Positions 21,781 through 34,000 of a stretch of 64,000 nucleotides of DNA are shown piece by piece. A program made the translations under genes and the position numbers. Within the stretch, counting starts at the first letter, position 1; every line of letters starts with the position of its first letter. The DNA is from Rheum nobile (taxonomy: Eukaryota; Streptophyta; Magnoliopsida; Caryophyllales; Polygonaceae), in NCBI GenBank assembly GCA_027886185.1, contig WOAB01000583.1:6448001-6512000 (forward strand), read 5' to 3'. Under the pieces are notes generated by a model, which saw only the letters and a program-made list of their open reading frames with translations, had not been told where the DNA came from and did not search any database.

Positions 21781-23190
21781 TGCAACACCCCGACTTATGT
21801 CGGCAGTGCCACACGCTAGTGACCTCAGACTTAAAAATCCAAAGCCACCCTAGGCTTTACTCTGAACAATTATGCTTATATAAATAAACATTCAATAATA
21901 AAAGAGTAGTTGAAGACTTTTGAAATAAATATCCAATCTTTACTAATATTCTCCTCGTAAATTGAGGAGATAAGTTTTACAAATGATATTGAAATAACAA
22001 CAGAAGACTTTAAATAAATCATAATCACATGACTAGGATATAACAATTTCACCTATTACATTAATTAGGAAATCAAATCTTATATTCAAACAACCTTGAA
22101 AAAGTTCTTCAAAACTAAACTTCAACTACAAGCCTTTGTCTTCGATTTGTTACTTCAAGTAGCCCGAGACCAACAACCGATGTGCCGTATAGGGACGGAT
22201 GACACCAACCAACCATGCAAGGAAAATAAACGGTTGGTTAGTCTAATGAAAAGACTATGCAAGGGCATTTATGTGAGATTCTGTGTAGTCGTATATAGTC
22301 ACTACCCTTGTTTCTCGAATAAAACTCGATAAATGGTATATGACTACTATACTTCTACTGAAACAAAAGAAGAGGCATGATTCGAGAGAAGACTCTAAAG
22401 AAATTGAGTCTTATGGGAATTATATGTATTTGTTTGGGAATATTTATAATTATAACACAAGATTTTAAAAACGAATCCTTTGACTATTTAGGTCATCGAC
22501 CAACCTCACAGTATAACGCGAATCCAGATTGGAAAGATGACTTACTTTAGACAGGAGCCCGAACGGTTTCCACGTTGTACTTCTCGCCCGAAGTAATTTA
22601 ATTATGTGCATAAAACAGATAAAAGAACTTATCTTATTTAATTCCAAAACGTGCATTACGTTAAAGCTTTTAATCCGTATCAATCTCGGTACGAGATATA
22701 TCATGGGACGAATCCCGAATAACGGTACTAGCTAAGTGCACCACCACTTATATTCAATAAAGGGTAGGTCATGGCCAAAACGTATTAGGGCAATATTCCT
22801 CATCATACCAAGTTATAAAGAAACAGCTAAACCTCGCGAGGTATATAGCGTTTCTACAAATACTCGTGCTAACTAAGCATATAAGTCCACGCCAATTCCA
22901 CACCAAAATCCAACTAGCACCCTATAATAATAATAACATATTCATAAGGGTCATTACTAGCAATATATAAAACCTAGTATATAATTCATTTTACACGCCA
23001 TTATAACACATAAGTTCTCAAACACAAATTAAGAATATTTATCCCAACTTAATTAAAACAATTAATTAATTGTCAATTAAGAAAAATATGGAATATATGC
23101 AAGAACGAACCACCACTTGTCTGATACGTGACAAACTCCCTTTGCCACGTTGATGCTTCGGTCCCGTCTTGGAGACAAGATTAGGATTCC
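21781..23190 (-). repeat. E2 left (3') LTR, truncated
   Basis: Starts TGCAACACCCC, a variant of the TGTAACACCCCC seen at 25103, 52191 and 60549. It is alignable with the right LTR to about 23190 (GCGAACCACCACTTG-like phrase near 23107), after which similarity stops. Confidence 0.75.
22179..22265 (-). other. conserved two-hairpin LTR module (E2 left)
   Basis: Plus-strand order: GATGTGCC...GGATGACACCAACC, then AACC...GGTT stem, then TTAGTCTAATGAAAAGACTA hairpin, then GCAAGGG. See the finding on this module. Confidence 0.6.
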
Positions 23191-24294
23191 TTCGCTTGAT
23201 TGAAATGAACACAAAAGCTCAAGAGTAAACAAGAATGCAACTCAAAACTCAATCAATGATTTAGTATTCCACATATCTCCATATGTTACACATGTAGCAA
23301 CTCGTAACTACATCCACAAAGTCATAATTATCTTATGATAGTATCCTCCAAAATCATTGCAACAGACTTGCTATACCTTAAGCATGAGAATACACGTTTC
23401 TCCTTCCACTTTTCCATTTATAATTTCTCCCAGAGTACGTACCTTATATGCCTATAATCCATTATCAGATCTTAGTGGTCCTTGAGACATCGCATTTCCT
23501 AATTCCTTTAAGTGTATACCCCACAATTCCATTACTCATCATCAACGGGTTTGGCCCTTATGCCAATTCTAACTCGGTATCCTTTCGGTAGTGATTTAGT
23601 CTATTCCTTTAATCATCCTGTAATTTAAACCTTTAAGGTTCCTTAACTTTCTCCAGGCGTAATCACAACACCTTTATTCTTATGTTCCCCAAAATGAATC
23701 ACATGAAATATTACCCCTGTTTCCTTAAGGTATCATCCTGAAAAATGATTCATTACCAACCGCATCAGTCACTTCTATCATAATCCTTTAACAGATTCGT
23801 ACGAGTAAGCTTGTTACCTTACTCCTTAGGCGCACATAGACAATTCTCTCCACTAAATCTTTTAATTTATCGGAATCATCAACATAAACTATCCTTAAAC
23901 TGTAATATGTACATTTAAGTGGTCTCTTCCTAACACAGTAACTTCACAACTTAACCTTCTCCAAAGAATTGCACCATAAGCCTTGTAACTGACATACTCG
24001 CAAAAAAAAAAAAAAATCCAAATATCAAACCTTGCAACCTTACAAGTATCATAACTCCTTATTCCCTGAAAGTACAACTTACCAAATTCAATCATTTGGC
24101 CCAATTAGGTTTGGCCCATACGCCCATTTCCTGACTCAAATCCCAAAGGTTTGTTTAATTGTCTCAAATAACTTATTTCTAACTTAAGGTCCTTATATTC
24201 CTCACATAATCTACTATCTATCCAAGACTTAATTATATCATTTCCTTATAAAACCTCAAAACGAAACCTCGAATATGTCTTCCCAAAATGATGC
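23191..24294 (-). other. E2 non-coding interior
   Basis: AT/CTT-rich sequence without any long frame, lying where pol would be expected. Phrases match the interior of E6 (63456-64000): CAACTCGTAACTACAT, GACTTGCTATACC...GAGAATACA, GGTCCTTGA and GGCCCTTATGCCA. Confidence 0.5.
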
Positions 24295-24501
24295 CTAGGA
24301 TTTCGTACACTTGGTCGCGACATCCAACACTACCGAAGGATTATCCTGTGCTTGGCCAATGCCTGTGGGGTTATTGTGAGAGACAGACTCGCTCTCTTCC
24401 CCTTGATTAGCGGCGCTCCTCAGATTCAGCCTTGGGTTATTACTTGGTCCTGCACCAGTACGGACTGTGTTTCTTGTGTTCACCATCTGCTGATGAACCA
24501 T
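24295..24501 (-). pseudogene. E2 gag, N-terminal fragment
   Basis: Minus-strand frame starting near 24501 with VNTRNTVRTGAGPSNNP, matching the start of the E5 gag (VNPRSTRNSTRAGAGTSQNP) in order and composition, followed by an E/S-rich segment. It ends after about 68 residues, and the Retrotrans_gag core and zinc knuckles are missing. Confidence 0.65.
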
Positions 24502-25086
24502 AACGTTAATTTAGGACGTTTCCAACTTGATCATGACACTTTAGTCAAATACGTTATGATACAGGTTACAAGGATCCAAACTAATAACTTTATATTAGTC
24601 TGACTAACCCTCCACTGTTAACTACAGAAATAACTATCCCTAAGAATGGATCTAAGGAATAAGTAACACTCAAAGCTTGCAGAAGTTTGAAAACCACTTA
24701 TTATTAAACCTTATACCTTCAAACTTTATACCTTTAAACTTTATATATTAACTTTTAAAAAATAATTATTTAAGAAAAATTAGTTTCGCAAACTAGTGAT
24801 ATGATTTTCGCAAAACTCTTACTAAGACAAAATCACACTTTTAGAGTTACAATCATAAACTACCGTTTTGTTGCTTATACACAGCATTTAAAACCAACTA
24901 TAAATAACTTTTGAAGCCCAAATAGCTAAATCATAATTTAAATTGAATTTCAAGAGGTAATTAAACTTTTAAAGTAAAAATTTTAGATTCTGAAAACTCC
25001 TTATTAAAGGAAAACAGGTTGGAAATAATTAAAAAAAAATCAAAAATTCTCAAACCTTACAATAGGCCAAGAATTTTAAAAACCAT

Positions 25087-25098
25087 TGCTCTGTTACC
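25087..25098 (-). other. E2 primer-binding site
   Basis: On the minus strand TGGTAACAGAGC, one base from the tRNA-Met complement TGGTATCAGAGC, a few bases inside the right LTR end (TTACA at 25103-25107). Confidence 0.7.
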
Positions 25099-25102
25099 AT
25101 AA

Positions 25103-25958
25103 TTGTAACACCCCCGATTTATATCGGTAGTACCACACGTCAGTGACCTCAGACGTTACCGTCCAAAGCCACCCTAGGCTTTAATCGGAAAAATTAAACT
25201 TAAATGCGTATATATATTAAATGAAAGATTAAACAGTGGAAGACATTTGTATGTGAAACTCAGCTCTTTTATTAAAAGATCTCTCATCAAACTAGAGTAG
25301 CGTCTTTACAACAGAGTAAAAATTTCAGCGGAAGACTTATAAATTACACAGCGGAAGACTTTTAAGAATCAACCTATAACATCGCTAGGTTATAAAGATA
25401 TATTAAAGTAATATTTAACAACTTAAAACACTGATACTTAAATCTTCGTCTGCAAGCCTCTTCTTCTTCGACTGGTTATTTTGACTTCGGGAACCAACCA
25501 CTGATGTGCCGTATAGGACGGATGACACCAGCCAACCATGCAAGGAATAAAACCTGGTTGGTTAGTCTAATGAAAGACTATGCAAGGGTGAAAACATAAT
25601 GGTTCTAGTGATCGCAACCGTTTACTATCATTGTCCCTCGAATAATAACCGAAGGAACGATATATAACCCGGAATTTCCACGGAATGATTAGTATTTAGA
25701 TATGCTCGGAAAGGAAGATTTCAAAGGAATTGAGTCTTATGGAAAAGTATGACAATTGTTTGAGAACGTTATAGTTTCATACAAGCGTTTAAAAACGACT
25801 TGATCATTTGGGTCCACTACCAACCTCACCGCATAATGCGAATTCATATTGGAAAGAGAACTTACTCTAACCGAAGTCCAGGCGAGTTTCCAAGTTGTAC
25901 TTCTCGCCCGAGGGTTCATTAATTATGTGCCTACCCGCACTTATCTTATCTTAATTTC
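25103..25958 (-). repeat. E2 right (5') LTR, inner part
   Basis: Inner 856 bases of the LTR, cut by E3. The last five bases ATTTC (25954-25958) are duplicated at 45996-46000 on the far side of E3. Confidence 0.85.
25501..25590 (-). other. conserved two-hairpin LTR module (E2 right)
   Basis: Same order as in the left LTR: CCAACC...GGTTGG stem, then AGTCTAATGAAAGACT hairpin, flanked by GATGTGCC and GCAAGGG. Confidence 0.6.
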
Positions 25959-25989
25959 TGATCGGCACTATTTTATAGTGCATATCTAG
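25959..25989 (+). repeat. E3 5' LTR, first 31 bases
   Basis: Matches 44597-44627 at the start of the 3' LTR (one visible change, TCTAG against TCCAG). Its last five bases TCTAG are the target duplicated by E4. Confidence 0.9.
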
Positions 25990-26363
25990 TGTAACACCCC
26001 CAGGCCAGTGGTGCTACAGTGCCATAGTCCCGAAGGACTATAAGGCGGGTGAAATAAAAATTTGCAAAACATATCCCATACATAATATATACCAAAAGCA
26101 GCACAGCGGAAAAACCTGTAAAACATGTCCAAAGTTGAAACCATAATAAACTTAACATACAGAAAGTACTACAATTTACAAACCAGAAACCAACAACCAA
26201 AGACCAAAAGCCAAAAGCCAATACAACAAGTTCGACCACTTCAAGGTCCAAAACCAAAACGATACATACAATCAAGTCAAAGTCTCAAACCAAAAGTAGA
26301 GTTCTCGACTCCAAAACCGACGATGATCAGGAACCTCCTTGCTGGCGCTAAATTTGCAAAGCC

Positions 26364-26446
26364 TGATTGACTGGGGGACCCGATACCCCAGCCAACCACG
26401 GCACATAAACCGCAGTTGGTCAGTCTCGTGAAAGACTATGGCAAGA
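26364..26446 (-). other. conserved two-hairpin LTR module (E4, divergent)
   Basis: AGCCAAC...GTTGGTC stem followed by AGTCTCGTGAAAGACT hairpin. Loop and flanks differ from the other copies but both stems are kept. Confidence 0.5.
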
Positions 26447-27711
26447 TTCCTCAAGCCAAAACAGTTCAAAACACATACATATATCACCAACCAACTCACA
26501 ACAACGACAACACGCCACACAATATATAATATCATAACTATACTTAATCATATCAACCAACCAATGCCAACCACACGTCAAAACATATACACCCACTATC
26601 ACATACCATTCATTACACATCTTTATCCAACTCTTCACTATACTAACCTCAATCAATCCATTCTCAAACTCATCACAAGCATAAACGAATAAAACGATCC
26701 AATTCAACTTCACTGACACGTCCAATCCATCCTTCTCTCTATTACTAATACCTCAATCAACAACTCTATGCACATACACATCTCTTACTACTGACTTACA
26801 ACCAAAGCTAACCAATTATACTGAACTCACTACTGCACTAACACAACAAAAACAATTAACCTTCACATCAACAAACACATAAGCATCAACGAGATAATCA
26901 TCACATATAAACATAACAAAATAACGATCCAGGCCAGCCACCCTTCTGGTGCCGCCGGTTCGTCAACCACGACTGCAACTCATACCTTCAAACTCAACTC
27001 GTATTGGCCCACACCCTCAAGATGGGAAACCAATCTATACACTCAATCAACGCAACCGACCTTCATAACCCACTAGCTACCAACAACAACCATACCGACA
27101 GAAATTACCACCTTGACCAGATACAATCAACCACTAAACACACGTAATTTAACAACCACAACCAATGGCCAACAATGGCCCACAACCACAACTAATAACA
27201 ATCAACATCCAACATAACCCAATTACCAAACATACAACCAAATTACTGTGATACCCCGTAATTTTATAAGGTTATTTTGGGAATTATGGAATTTTCCCGA
27301 GTACCCGTTGTGTACGTCGGATTTAATTCAGGTAGCTTGAGACATTCTGTAATGTGCTCTATATCTGTAATATTTTTCTCAGTAAAATAATATACAGACA
27401 AGGTGCCTTGAATTTTAAATTGTCATTCGCGTACGATAATTTTTATCCCGGTTTATCGTCAAGCTCGTTCAAAGCCGAATGGGCGGGAAAAGGGGGAAAC
27501 GGCGACCGTCGTGGTTGGGCCCGAGATGTCAGTGTGTCAGCTTCTAGCTGGCCGCGATAGGCGTAACGACGGCGACCGCCGCAGGCAAAATTACGGCGAC
27601 CGCCGTGATTGTCCAGTGGGCATTGGCCGTTGGTCGCCGGCGTCGTTCGAGGCGCGCCGTTGCGTCGTTTGCCGCGTCTGAGGGTTTGCAGATCACTCCT
27701 TGGGGTTTGCC

Positions 27712-27720
27712 TATAAATAG
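27712..27720 (+). promoter_or_regulatory. E5 5' LTR TATA box
   Basis: TATAAATAG follows GGGGTTTGCC. The same context recurs at 36319-36327 in the 3' LTR. Comparable TATAAA/TATAAAAG motifs occur on the minus strand of the E2, solo and E6 LTRs (about 47137, 54125 and 62187). It probably sets the start of the genomic RNA. Confidence 0.65.
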
Positions 27721-29134
27721 ATGAGCTTGGGCATGGGTTTTGGGTCATCTACAACCCCGAATCGCTGCCAATTTCGCCTCTCGCCGGAGTTGTGTTTTCG
27801 CCGGAATTTGAAGGTCTCGCCGGTGTTGCTTTGGTGTGGTTCCAGAGTGCCTTTGTGAAGCTTTTGGTTAGCCTTGGAGGTTAGAAGCCAAAGCAAGTCG
27901 AAGGAGGCCGAACCGCTCATGTTTTGGGGTGAGTTTTCTCTCGTTTCAGTCGGCCGTGTTCTTCACGGCGACCGCCGCCAAGAACAGCGACCGCCGCCAG
28001 TGCCCAAAACGCCTTCGTGGCTTTGGCTTGGTCGGTTGTCGTCGTGGCGTCTTTCCTTTCGTGTTCTTTCGCCGTGTTTAGATTCGTACTGTTTATGTCG
28101 GATCTAACTTAGGGTTCCTTTTATGGGTCGACTCGAAGGTTGTTGTGTTGTCGGAGCTATACCGTGTCGAGCCCGGAATCCAGTGACGTCTTTAGACTAT
28201 TCTGCGGAGTAAGGCAAGTGGCGGTTCGCTCTTGCTCTTTCGTTCCATATTTACATTAATTATCAGTAGTTTATCTGAGTAATTAATTTGGAATGAATAT
28301 TCTGTTTGTCTGGAAACGGTTTTGATAAACTGTTTTGAAAATCATATAATAGGTTGTATATCTGTTAGAACAACGCTATTATCTGTGATCGCCTTTCGGG
28401 CCTTTATGTGGATTTATCCTGTAAATGTTATGGTGCTGTAACTGTTTAGTTAGCACTGTTAGATAGGAACGTTACTCGGACTCTGTCCAGTCGTTTCTTT
28501 ATAATCTGGTATCGGGATGGCTCGTCCCCATCTAGTACTATTCTATGATCATGATCAGTTTCTTACACATGTGTGTAGAGACAGAACACTTAGCTGGTGT
28601 CACAAACCTTTCGGTATACATCACTCTCGACGAAACGTATACTAAGATGTGTCGTCCCACTGGTGGGGTACACATGTAAAAGTCTATAACGTGATGTGTG
28701 TTTTTGAAACATAAATCAGATAAGTGCTACCTTGACGCACATAATTAATACACCTTGGGCGAGTAGTGTAGCTAAGTTCAGTGCAGCTAGGAAAACTCGT
28801 CTTGACTTGAATGTAGTACGTTCTCTTTCCAATCTAGATTCGCTGTAGGCGATGAGGTTGGTCGTGAACCGAAGCATCTCAGTCAGTTTTAAATCATTGT
28901 TGAATGATTCTGTAACTTTCCAGATTTGTCATTACTTCCTTAAAGACTCATTTCCGTTGGAGTCTTCTTTCGAGTCAATTTCTGTGAAGATTCAGTCTTC
29001 CAGAATCTTCTCTTGTGCATACCTCTTGTTTATTCCAGTAGGAATATGATGGTTGACTACCGTTATCGGTTATTATCCGAGAAGCGATGAGTCTAACCTA
29101 ATATGACTGCTTCGAACCAGTCTGCTTTATACCC

Positions 29135-29220
29135 TTGCTAGTCTATTCATTTAGACTAACCAACCAATATTTTTCTCTTGCATGGTTGGCTGGTGTCATC
29201 CGTTTGATTCGGCACATCAG
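29135..29220 (+). other. conserved two-hairpin LTR module (E5 5' LTR)
   Basis: TAGTCTATTCATTTAGACTA hairpin, then AACCAACC...GGTTGGCT stem, then GGTGTCATCCG and CGGCACATCAG. It lies about 1.4 kb downstream of the TATA box and 360-450 bases before the LTR end, so it would be in the RNA leader. Confidence 0.65.
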
Positions 29221-29587
29221 TTAAGAAGTAGCTCAGAAGATTAGAAGGACTATGGAATCGGCGGTGGTTTTTGAATGTTTTAATTATTTCTTTAATCAGG
29301 TTATGATCCTTTGGACAATAACTCCGATTGTAACTTACTTTCTTAGTCTTCCGCTGTGTTTGGTTTAAACTATGTTTTGACCTATTCGGGATTGGGTTGT
29401 AATCCCGTAACTCTTGTTTCCTCAACAATGTTATGTTTTGGAATTTAATGCTTGATCTTTGTGTATCAATTGCATTTCATAAATTGTATTTATTTGGTAA
29501 AGCCTTGGGTGATCTCGGTAAGGAACACTGGGGTCACTGGCGGTAATACCTTTCCAAAAGGGTTAAGTTTTGGGGGTGTTACAGTTG

Positions 29588-29600
29588 TGGTATCAGAGCC
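29588..29600 (+). other. E5 primer-binding site
   Basis: TGGTATCAGAGCC, complementary to the 3' end of initiator tRNA-Met, four bases after the 5' LTR. Confidence 0.92.
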
Positions 29601-29793
29601 AAAGGTTTTAAAACGGGTTTGGGATTTTATGAATCAATTATCCGTTTTTGAAAATGCTTTAAAAAGAGCTCTGAATTTTCATTCTGAAAAGAATTTAAAA
29701 ACACCGTTCATAGTCGTGTCTTTTTTATAGTCTGATATAGTAAGCTTGCTTCTATGTCTAGAAAGACTAATTCCTTCCTTATTGTTCGATAGG

Positions 29794-30750
29794 ATGGGTG
29801 TCTGCTTTTCTATTGGTAGGGGGTCGGAAGACGCCAAGTCGGATGAGCCGAGGCTAGATTTTCCGTTACCTCAGCGATGTTTCGAGGTTGGAGGCCCGAG
29901 TAGCCCACCCGAAGACGTCAAGCACGTTCTCCCCGAGTCGGTTGTCCTTGTAGCCAGGAATGCTATGGTCCCTAGACCTGCACCTGTGTCGCCACCAAGG
30001 GTGGAGGGAGTACAGGAATGGGAGCAGGAATGCGAGTTGTCAAGGTATGAACAAGGGGTTTACCAAGACGACTTTCTGCTGGGACCAATTCCCGAGGAGA
30101 TCGAGTACGAGGAGGAGGAAGAGGAGATGCTTGAGCAAGATCCTGTCGAGGACGAGGATATGATCGAGGATGATTCCGAGGATGAGGATCCCATCGAGGA
30201 TGATCCCGAGGATGAGGATCCCATCGAGGATGATCCCGAGGATGAGGATCCCATCGAGGATGATCCCGAGGAAGAGGATCCCATAGAGGATGATCCAGAA
30301 GAGGATCCAGAGTTGGACCTTGGAGGGCAGATTCAGGAGCCCGGTACAGGATTGTCACCAGTGCTAGAGTACGCACCCTTGTCAGAAGCTGATTGGGAGG
30401 CACTGTATACCGAGTACGGTATTGGGAGAAGTGACAGAGAATCTCAGCTTATCCCTACTCCAAGGAGATGGAGGTCGGAATCCGAGCTGCAGGAGATTCT
30501 CCGCCAGAGCGAGGTAATCTCCGCAGAACAGCAGCGTCAGAGGGATGAGTTGACCGCCAGTACCCAGAGGAGGGCTGGAGTAGGAGGACCAGTCATGGAC
30601 GACCCATACTTTACCATGACTGAGCTAGGACTATGTGCTTCAGGGTCAAGCAGGGTGCGAAACCCATCGCCAGAGCTCGTTGGTGAGCCTAGCCCGAAGA
30701 GACCATGCATGAGTAGCCAGTCGTATGGGAGACATTTTGGAACGCCTTGA
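29794..30750 (+). CDS. E5 extra upstream ORF: acidic-repeat protein, unknown function
   Basis: A 318-codon frame between the primer site and gag. I start it at ATG 29794, the first ATG of the frame, with A at -3 and G at +4; the open frame upstream has no ATG. The N-terminus reads MGVCFSIGRG, which fits an N-myristoylation pattern (Gly2, Ser6) with a Cys at position 4. The middle is extremely acidic: an EEEEEE run, then four to five copies of the ten-residue unit EDEDPIEDDP encoded by 30-bp tandem repeats at about 30170-30290. The C-terminal third is mixed, with RSESELQEILRQSEVISAEQQRQRDEL likely helical and a Ser/Pro-rich tail. It matches no gag, pol or chromodomain part. It has no stop, although gag-pol has five, but its short length makes that weak evidence of selection. 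Confidence 0.6.
   Translation: MGVCFSIGRGSEDAKSDEPRLDFPLPQRCFEVGGPSSPPEDVKHVLPESVVLVARNAMVPRPAPVSPPRVEGVQEWEQECELSRYEQGVYQDDFLLGPIPEEIEYEEEEEEMLEQDPVEDEDMIEDDSEDEDPIEDDPEDEDPIEDDPEDEDPIEDDPEEEDPIEDDPEEDPELDLGGQIQEPGTGLSPVLEYAPLSEADWEALYTEYGIGRSDRESQLIPTPRRWRSESELQEILRQSEVISAEQQRQRDELTASTQRRAGVGGPVMDDPYFTMTELGLCASGSSRVRNPSPELVGEPSPKRPCMSSQSYGRHFGTP
30170..30297 (+). repeat. 30-bp tandem repeat inside the E5 extra ORF
   Basis: Units of GAGGATGAGGATCCCATC plus GAGGATGATCCC, four near-identical copies with decay at both edges, coding for EDEDPIEDDP. Confidence 0.9.
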
Positions 30751-31040
30751 GGAGGAGTGGCGTTGCCTATCGTAATAGTTTTGTTTCTTAGTATTCCAAG
30801 TTGTACTTTGTGTAATATTTCAGTATTGCGGCAAGTACTCTGAGAAACACTTATATCTTCGAGCAGTGTTGTCCTAACGCTCGAATGATAAACTTATGCG
30901 TAACTTGTGTAAGAATTCGAAGGTTCATCTATAAAATACCAAGTTGATCTATTCTGAGTAATTTATTTACGTTGGTATATTGCATAAGTATATTGCATAA
31001 TATTAATGTATTGAATGCTTGGAATTTGATCGGTAAATAG

Positions 31041-34000
31041 ATGGTGAACCCAAGAAGCACGAGGAATTCGACTCGAGCCGGTGCTGGGACTAGCCAAAAC
31101 CCCAGACCAGCAGGAAGAAGTGTTCAGGATGAACACGAGTCTGAGTCTCGCGTCCAGCAGAGGCGTGAAGGTCAGGATCAGACCCAGGCGCCGACGCTGT
31201 TTGACGCCGTAGCTGTTGAGGCGATCCGAGGGATCGTGATGCAGGCTATCACAGATGTCTTGAGACCAAGTGCGCCTCAAGCACAAGAAGTGCCTATTCA
31301 CGCAGCGGTTCCTGATGTTGTGGAACCCAGAAACCCCGTGATTCAGGAGACTGCCGTTAGGGCGAGGGACAGTTATGGTCGCGCTCTTAAGACCATTACT
31401 TCCATGAGACCCGACTTCTATAACGGGAAAGGGGAGCCAGTGGCAGTGACTCATTGGTTCTCCCATATGGAGAGGCTGTTCAGGAACGTGGAGTGTACGG
31501 AGGCCGAGAAGGTCCATATCGCTTCTCTTCAGCTGAAGGAGGAGGCTAGCGAGTGGTGGGAGAGCACTGGTTTGGCTGAGAGCCCAGTATTGACTTGGTC
31601 GATGTTCAAGACCAAGATGGTTGATCGCTTTTTCTCTCGTGCTATGAGAGAGGAGAAGCATAAAGAGTTCTTGTACCCTCAGACTGATGGTCTGAGAGTG
31701 ACCGAGTTGGCATCTAAGTTCAACCATCTTCTACAGTACACCACTGCCGAGATCACCAGCGAGGCTCAAAAGATCTGGTACTTCCACGAATGGATGAACC
31801 CAGATATCAAGCCATTAATGGTGCACCACACATGCTCTACCTTGGAACAGTATGTGGATTGTGCCTATAAGCTGGAGGTAACTCTCGAGGAGTCGACCAA
31901 GAGGCGTAACCGACAGAAGTCGATGCAGAATCAGAACCAGGGAGGTGGTTTTAAGCGCCCTGTGCCACCGTCTAACTTCGCCAAATCCGGCAGAGCTAAG
32001 ATGGAGATGACGCAAGGATGATCGACTCAGCAGTCAGGACAGACCAGGAGTACAGTTCAGTGTTATAACTGCGGTACTGCTGGGCACAAGAGCACTGAGT
32101 GTCGGAAGGAGAGGAGGCCATGCTTTGGGTGTGGACGTGATGGTCATCTGCAAAAGTTCTGCAAGTAGGGGAAGCAGAAGGGAGTAGAGTCGCAGTAAGG
32201 GTCAGTTCATCAGAGCAACCGACCTAGGTTTAAGCCTGTCGAGACTCCTAGCCCTTCAGTGCAGACGACTGCTCAGAACAGGGGAAAGGCCCCAGCTGTT
32301 TCTGGAAGTCAGGGCCAACGCTTGTACGAGATGCGTGAGGCAGATGGACCCAACGCTCCAATTTCTCAAGGTACTCTATACCTTCACTCTACTTCAGTGT
32401 GCATTCTGTTTGATTCTGGTGCTACGCATTCCTTTATTTCGGATAGCTGTGTTAGCAAGTTAGACTTAGTGTGCAATGATTTGTGCGACCCTTTCGTCAT
32501 TAATCTTCCTAATGGAGAACGTTTGGTGGGAACCAAGCATTTGTCCGACTTTCCGATTACCATTCAGGGTAAGGAATTCGAGGCAGATTTAATCTGCATA
32601 GCCATGGCTCCATACGACATTATTCTCGGTATGGATTGGCTGACACGTCACAAGGCGGTGATCGACTTCAGTTCAAGAACGGTGACGGTGTCATCCGGGG
32701 GCCAATTCGTGTGCAAGTTCAAAGGTCGAAATGACGCTGATAACGGCAAGCTGATCAATGCGATGGCTGTGTTTAAGCTACTACGACAAGGATGTGTCGG
32801 GTACCTTTGCTACTTGGATTCGCCCGAGGGGGATGGACCTGAGGTTCTTGATATTCCTATAGTTAGGGAATTTTCGGATGTCTTTCCGGAAGAAATTCCT
32901 GGATTACCCCCGAACCGCGACGTAGAGTTTTCAATTGATCTCGAGCCTGGTACGGCGCCGATTTCCAAATCACCGTATCGGATGGCTCCGGCTGAGATGC
33001 AAGAATTGAAGAATCAACTTGAAGATCTTCTTGATAAAGGTTATGTCAGGCCGAGTGCATCGCCGTGGGGTGCCCCGATTTTATTCGTCAAAAAGGACGG
33101 ATCGTTCCGACTTTGTATCGACTATCGAGAGTTGAACAAGGTGACGATCAAGAACAAGTATCCTTTGCCTAGGATTGATGACTTGTTGGACCAATTACAG
33201 GGAGCAAAGGTTTTCTCCAAGATCGACTTAAGATCTGGATATCATCAACTCAGGATTCGTGAGCAGGACATTCCTAGAACTGCGTTTAGGACCAGATATG
33301 GTCATTACGAGTTCGTAGTGATGCCTTTTGGGCTTACAAATGCTCCAGCTGTGTTTATGGATTTGATGAACCGATGTTTTCACCAGTACTTGGATAAGTT
33401 CGTGGTGGTCTTCATAGACGACATCTTGATCTATTCTCCGAATGAAGAAGTCCACGAGAAACATCTACGGATTTCCTTGTCGATCCTTAGACAACATCAG
33501 CTTTATGCTAAATTGTCTAAATGTGAATTCTGGATGAAGGAAGTGGCTTTCTTAGGCCACGTGATCAATAAAAATGGGGTTATGGTTGATCCCCAAAAGA
33601 TAGAAGCGGTGGCTAAATGGACACAGCCCCAGAGCGTGAAGGAGGTACGCAGTTTTCTTGGACTTGCCGGGTATTATAGAAGGTTCGTAGAAGGATTTTC
33701 AAAGATCGCTCTACCTATGACCAATCTACTCCGCAAAGTCCACAAGAAGTTTGTCTGGAATGACAAGTGCGAGGTCAGTTTCCAGGAGTTGAAGCGACGA
33801 TTGACCTCGGCACCCGTGTTAGCACTCCCAGAGGGGAATGACGATTATGTGGTCTATAGTGATGCTTCAAAGTGTGGTCTTGGTTGTGTTTTGATGCAAA
33901 GAGGCAAAGTCATTGCTTACGCATCTAGACAACTCAAGACTTACGAAGAAAACTATCCGACCCACGATCTTGAGTTAGCAGCGGTTGTCTTTGCGCTAAA

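Larger units (their letters stand above)
27247..29583 (+). repeat. E5 5' LTR (2337 bp)
   Basis: Pairs with 35796-38211. It contains a TATA box (27712-27720), five copies of the GC-rich GGCGACCGCC-type motif and the two-hairpin module at 29135-29220. Confidence 0.95.

Noticed and set aside
29972..30403. antisense frames opposite the E5 acidic ORF (Ser/Gly- or Pro/His/Arg-rich)
   Set aside because: They are mirrors of the 30-bp repeat on the other strand, without signals of their own.
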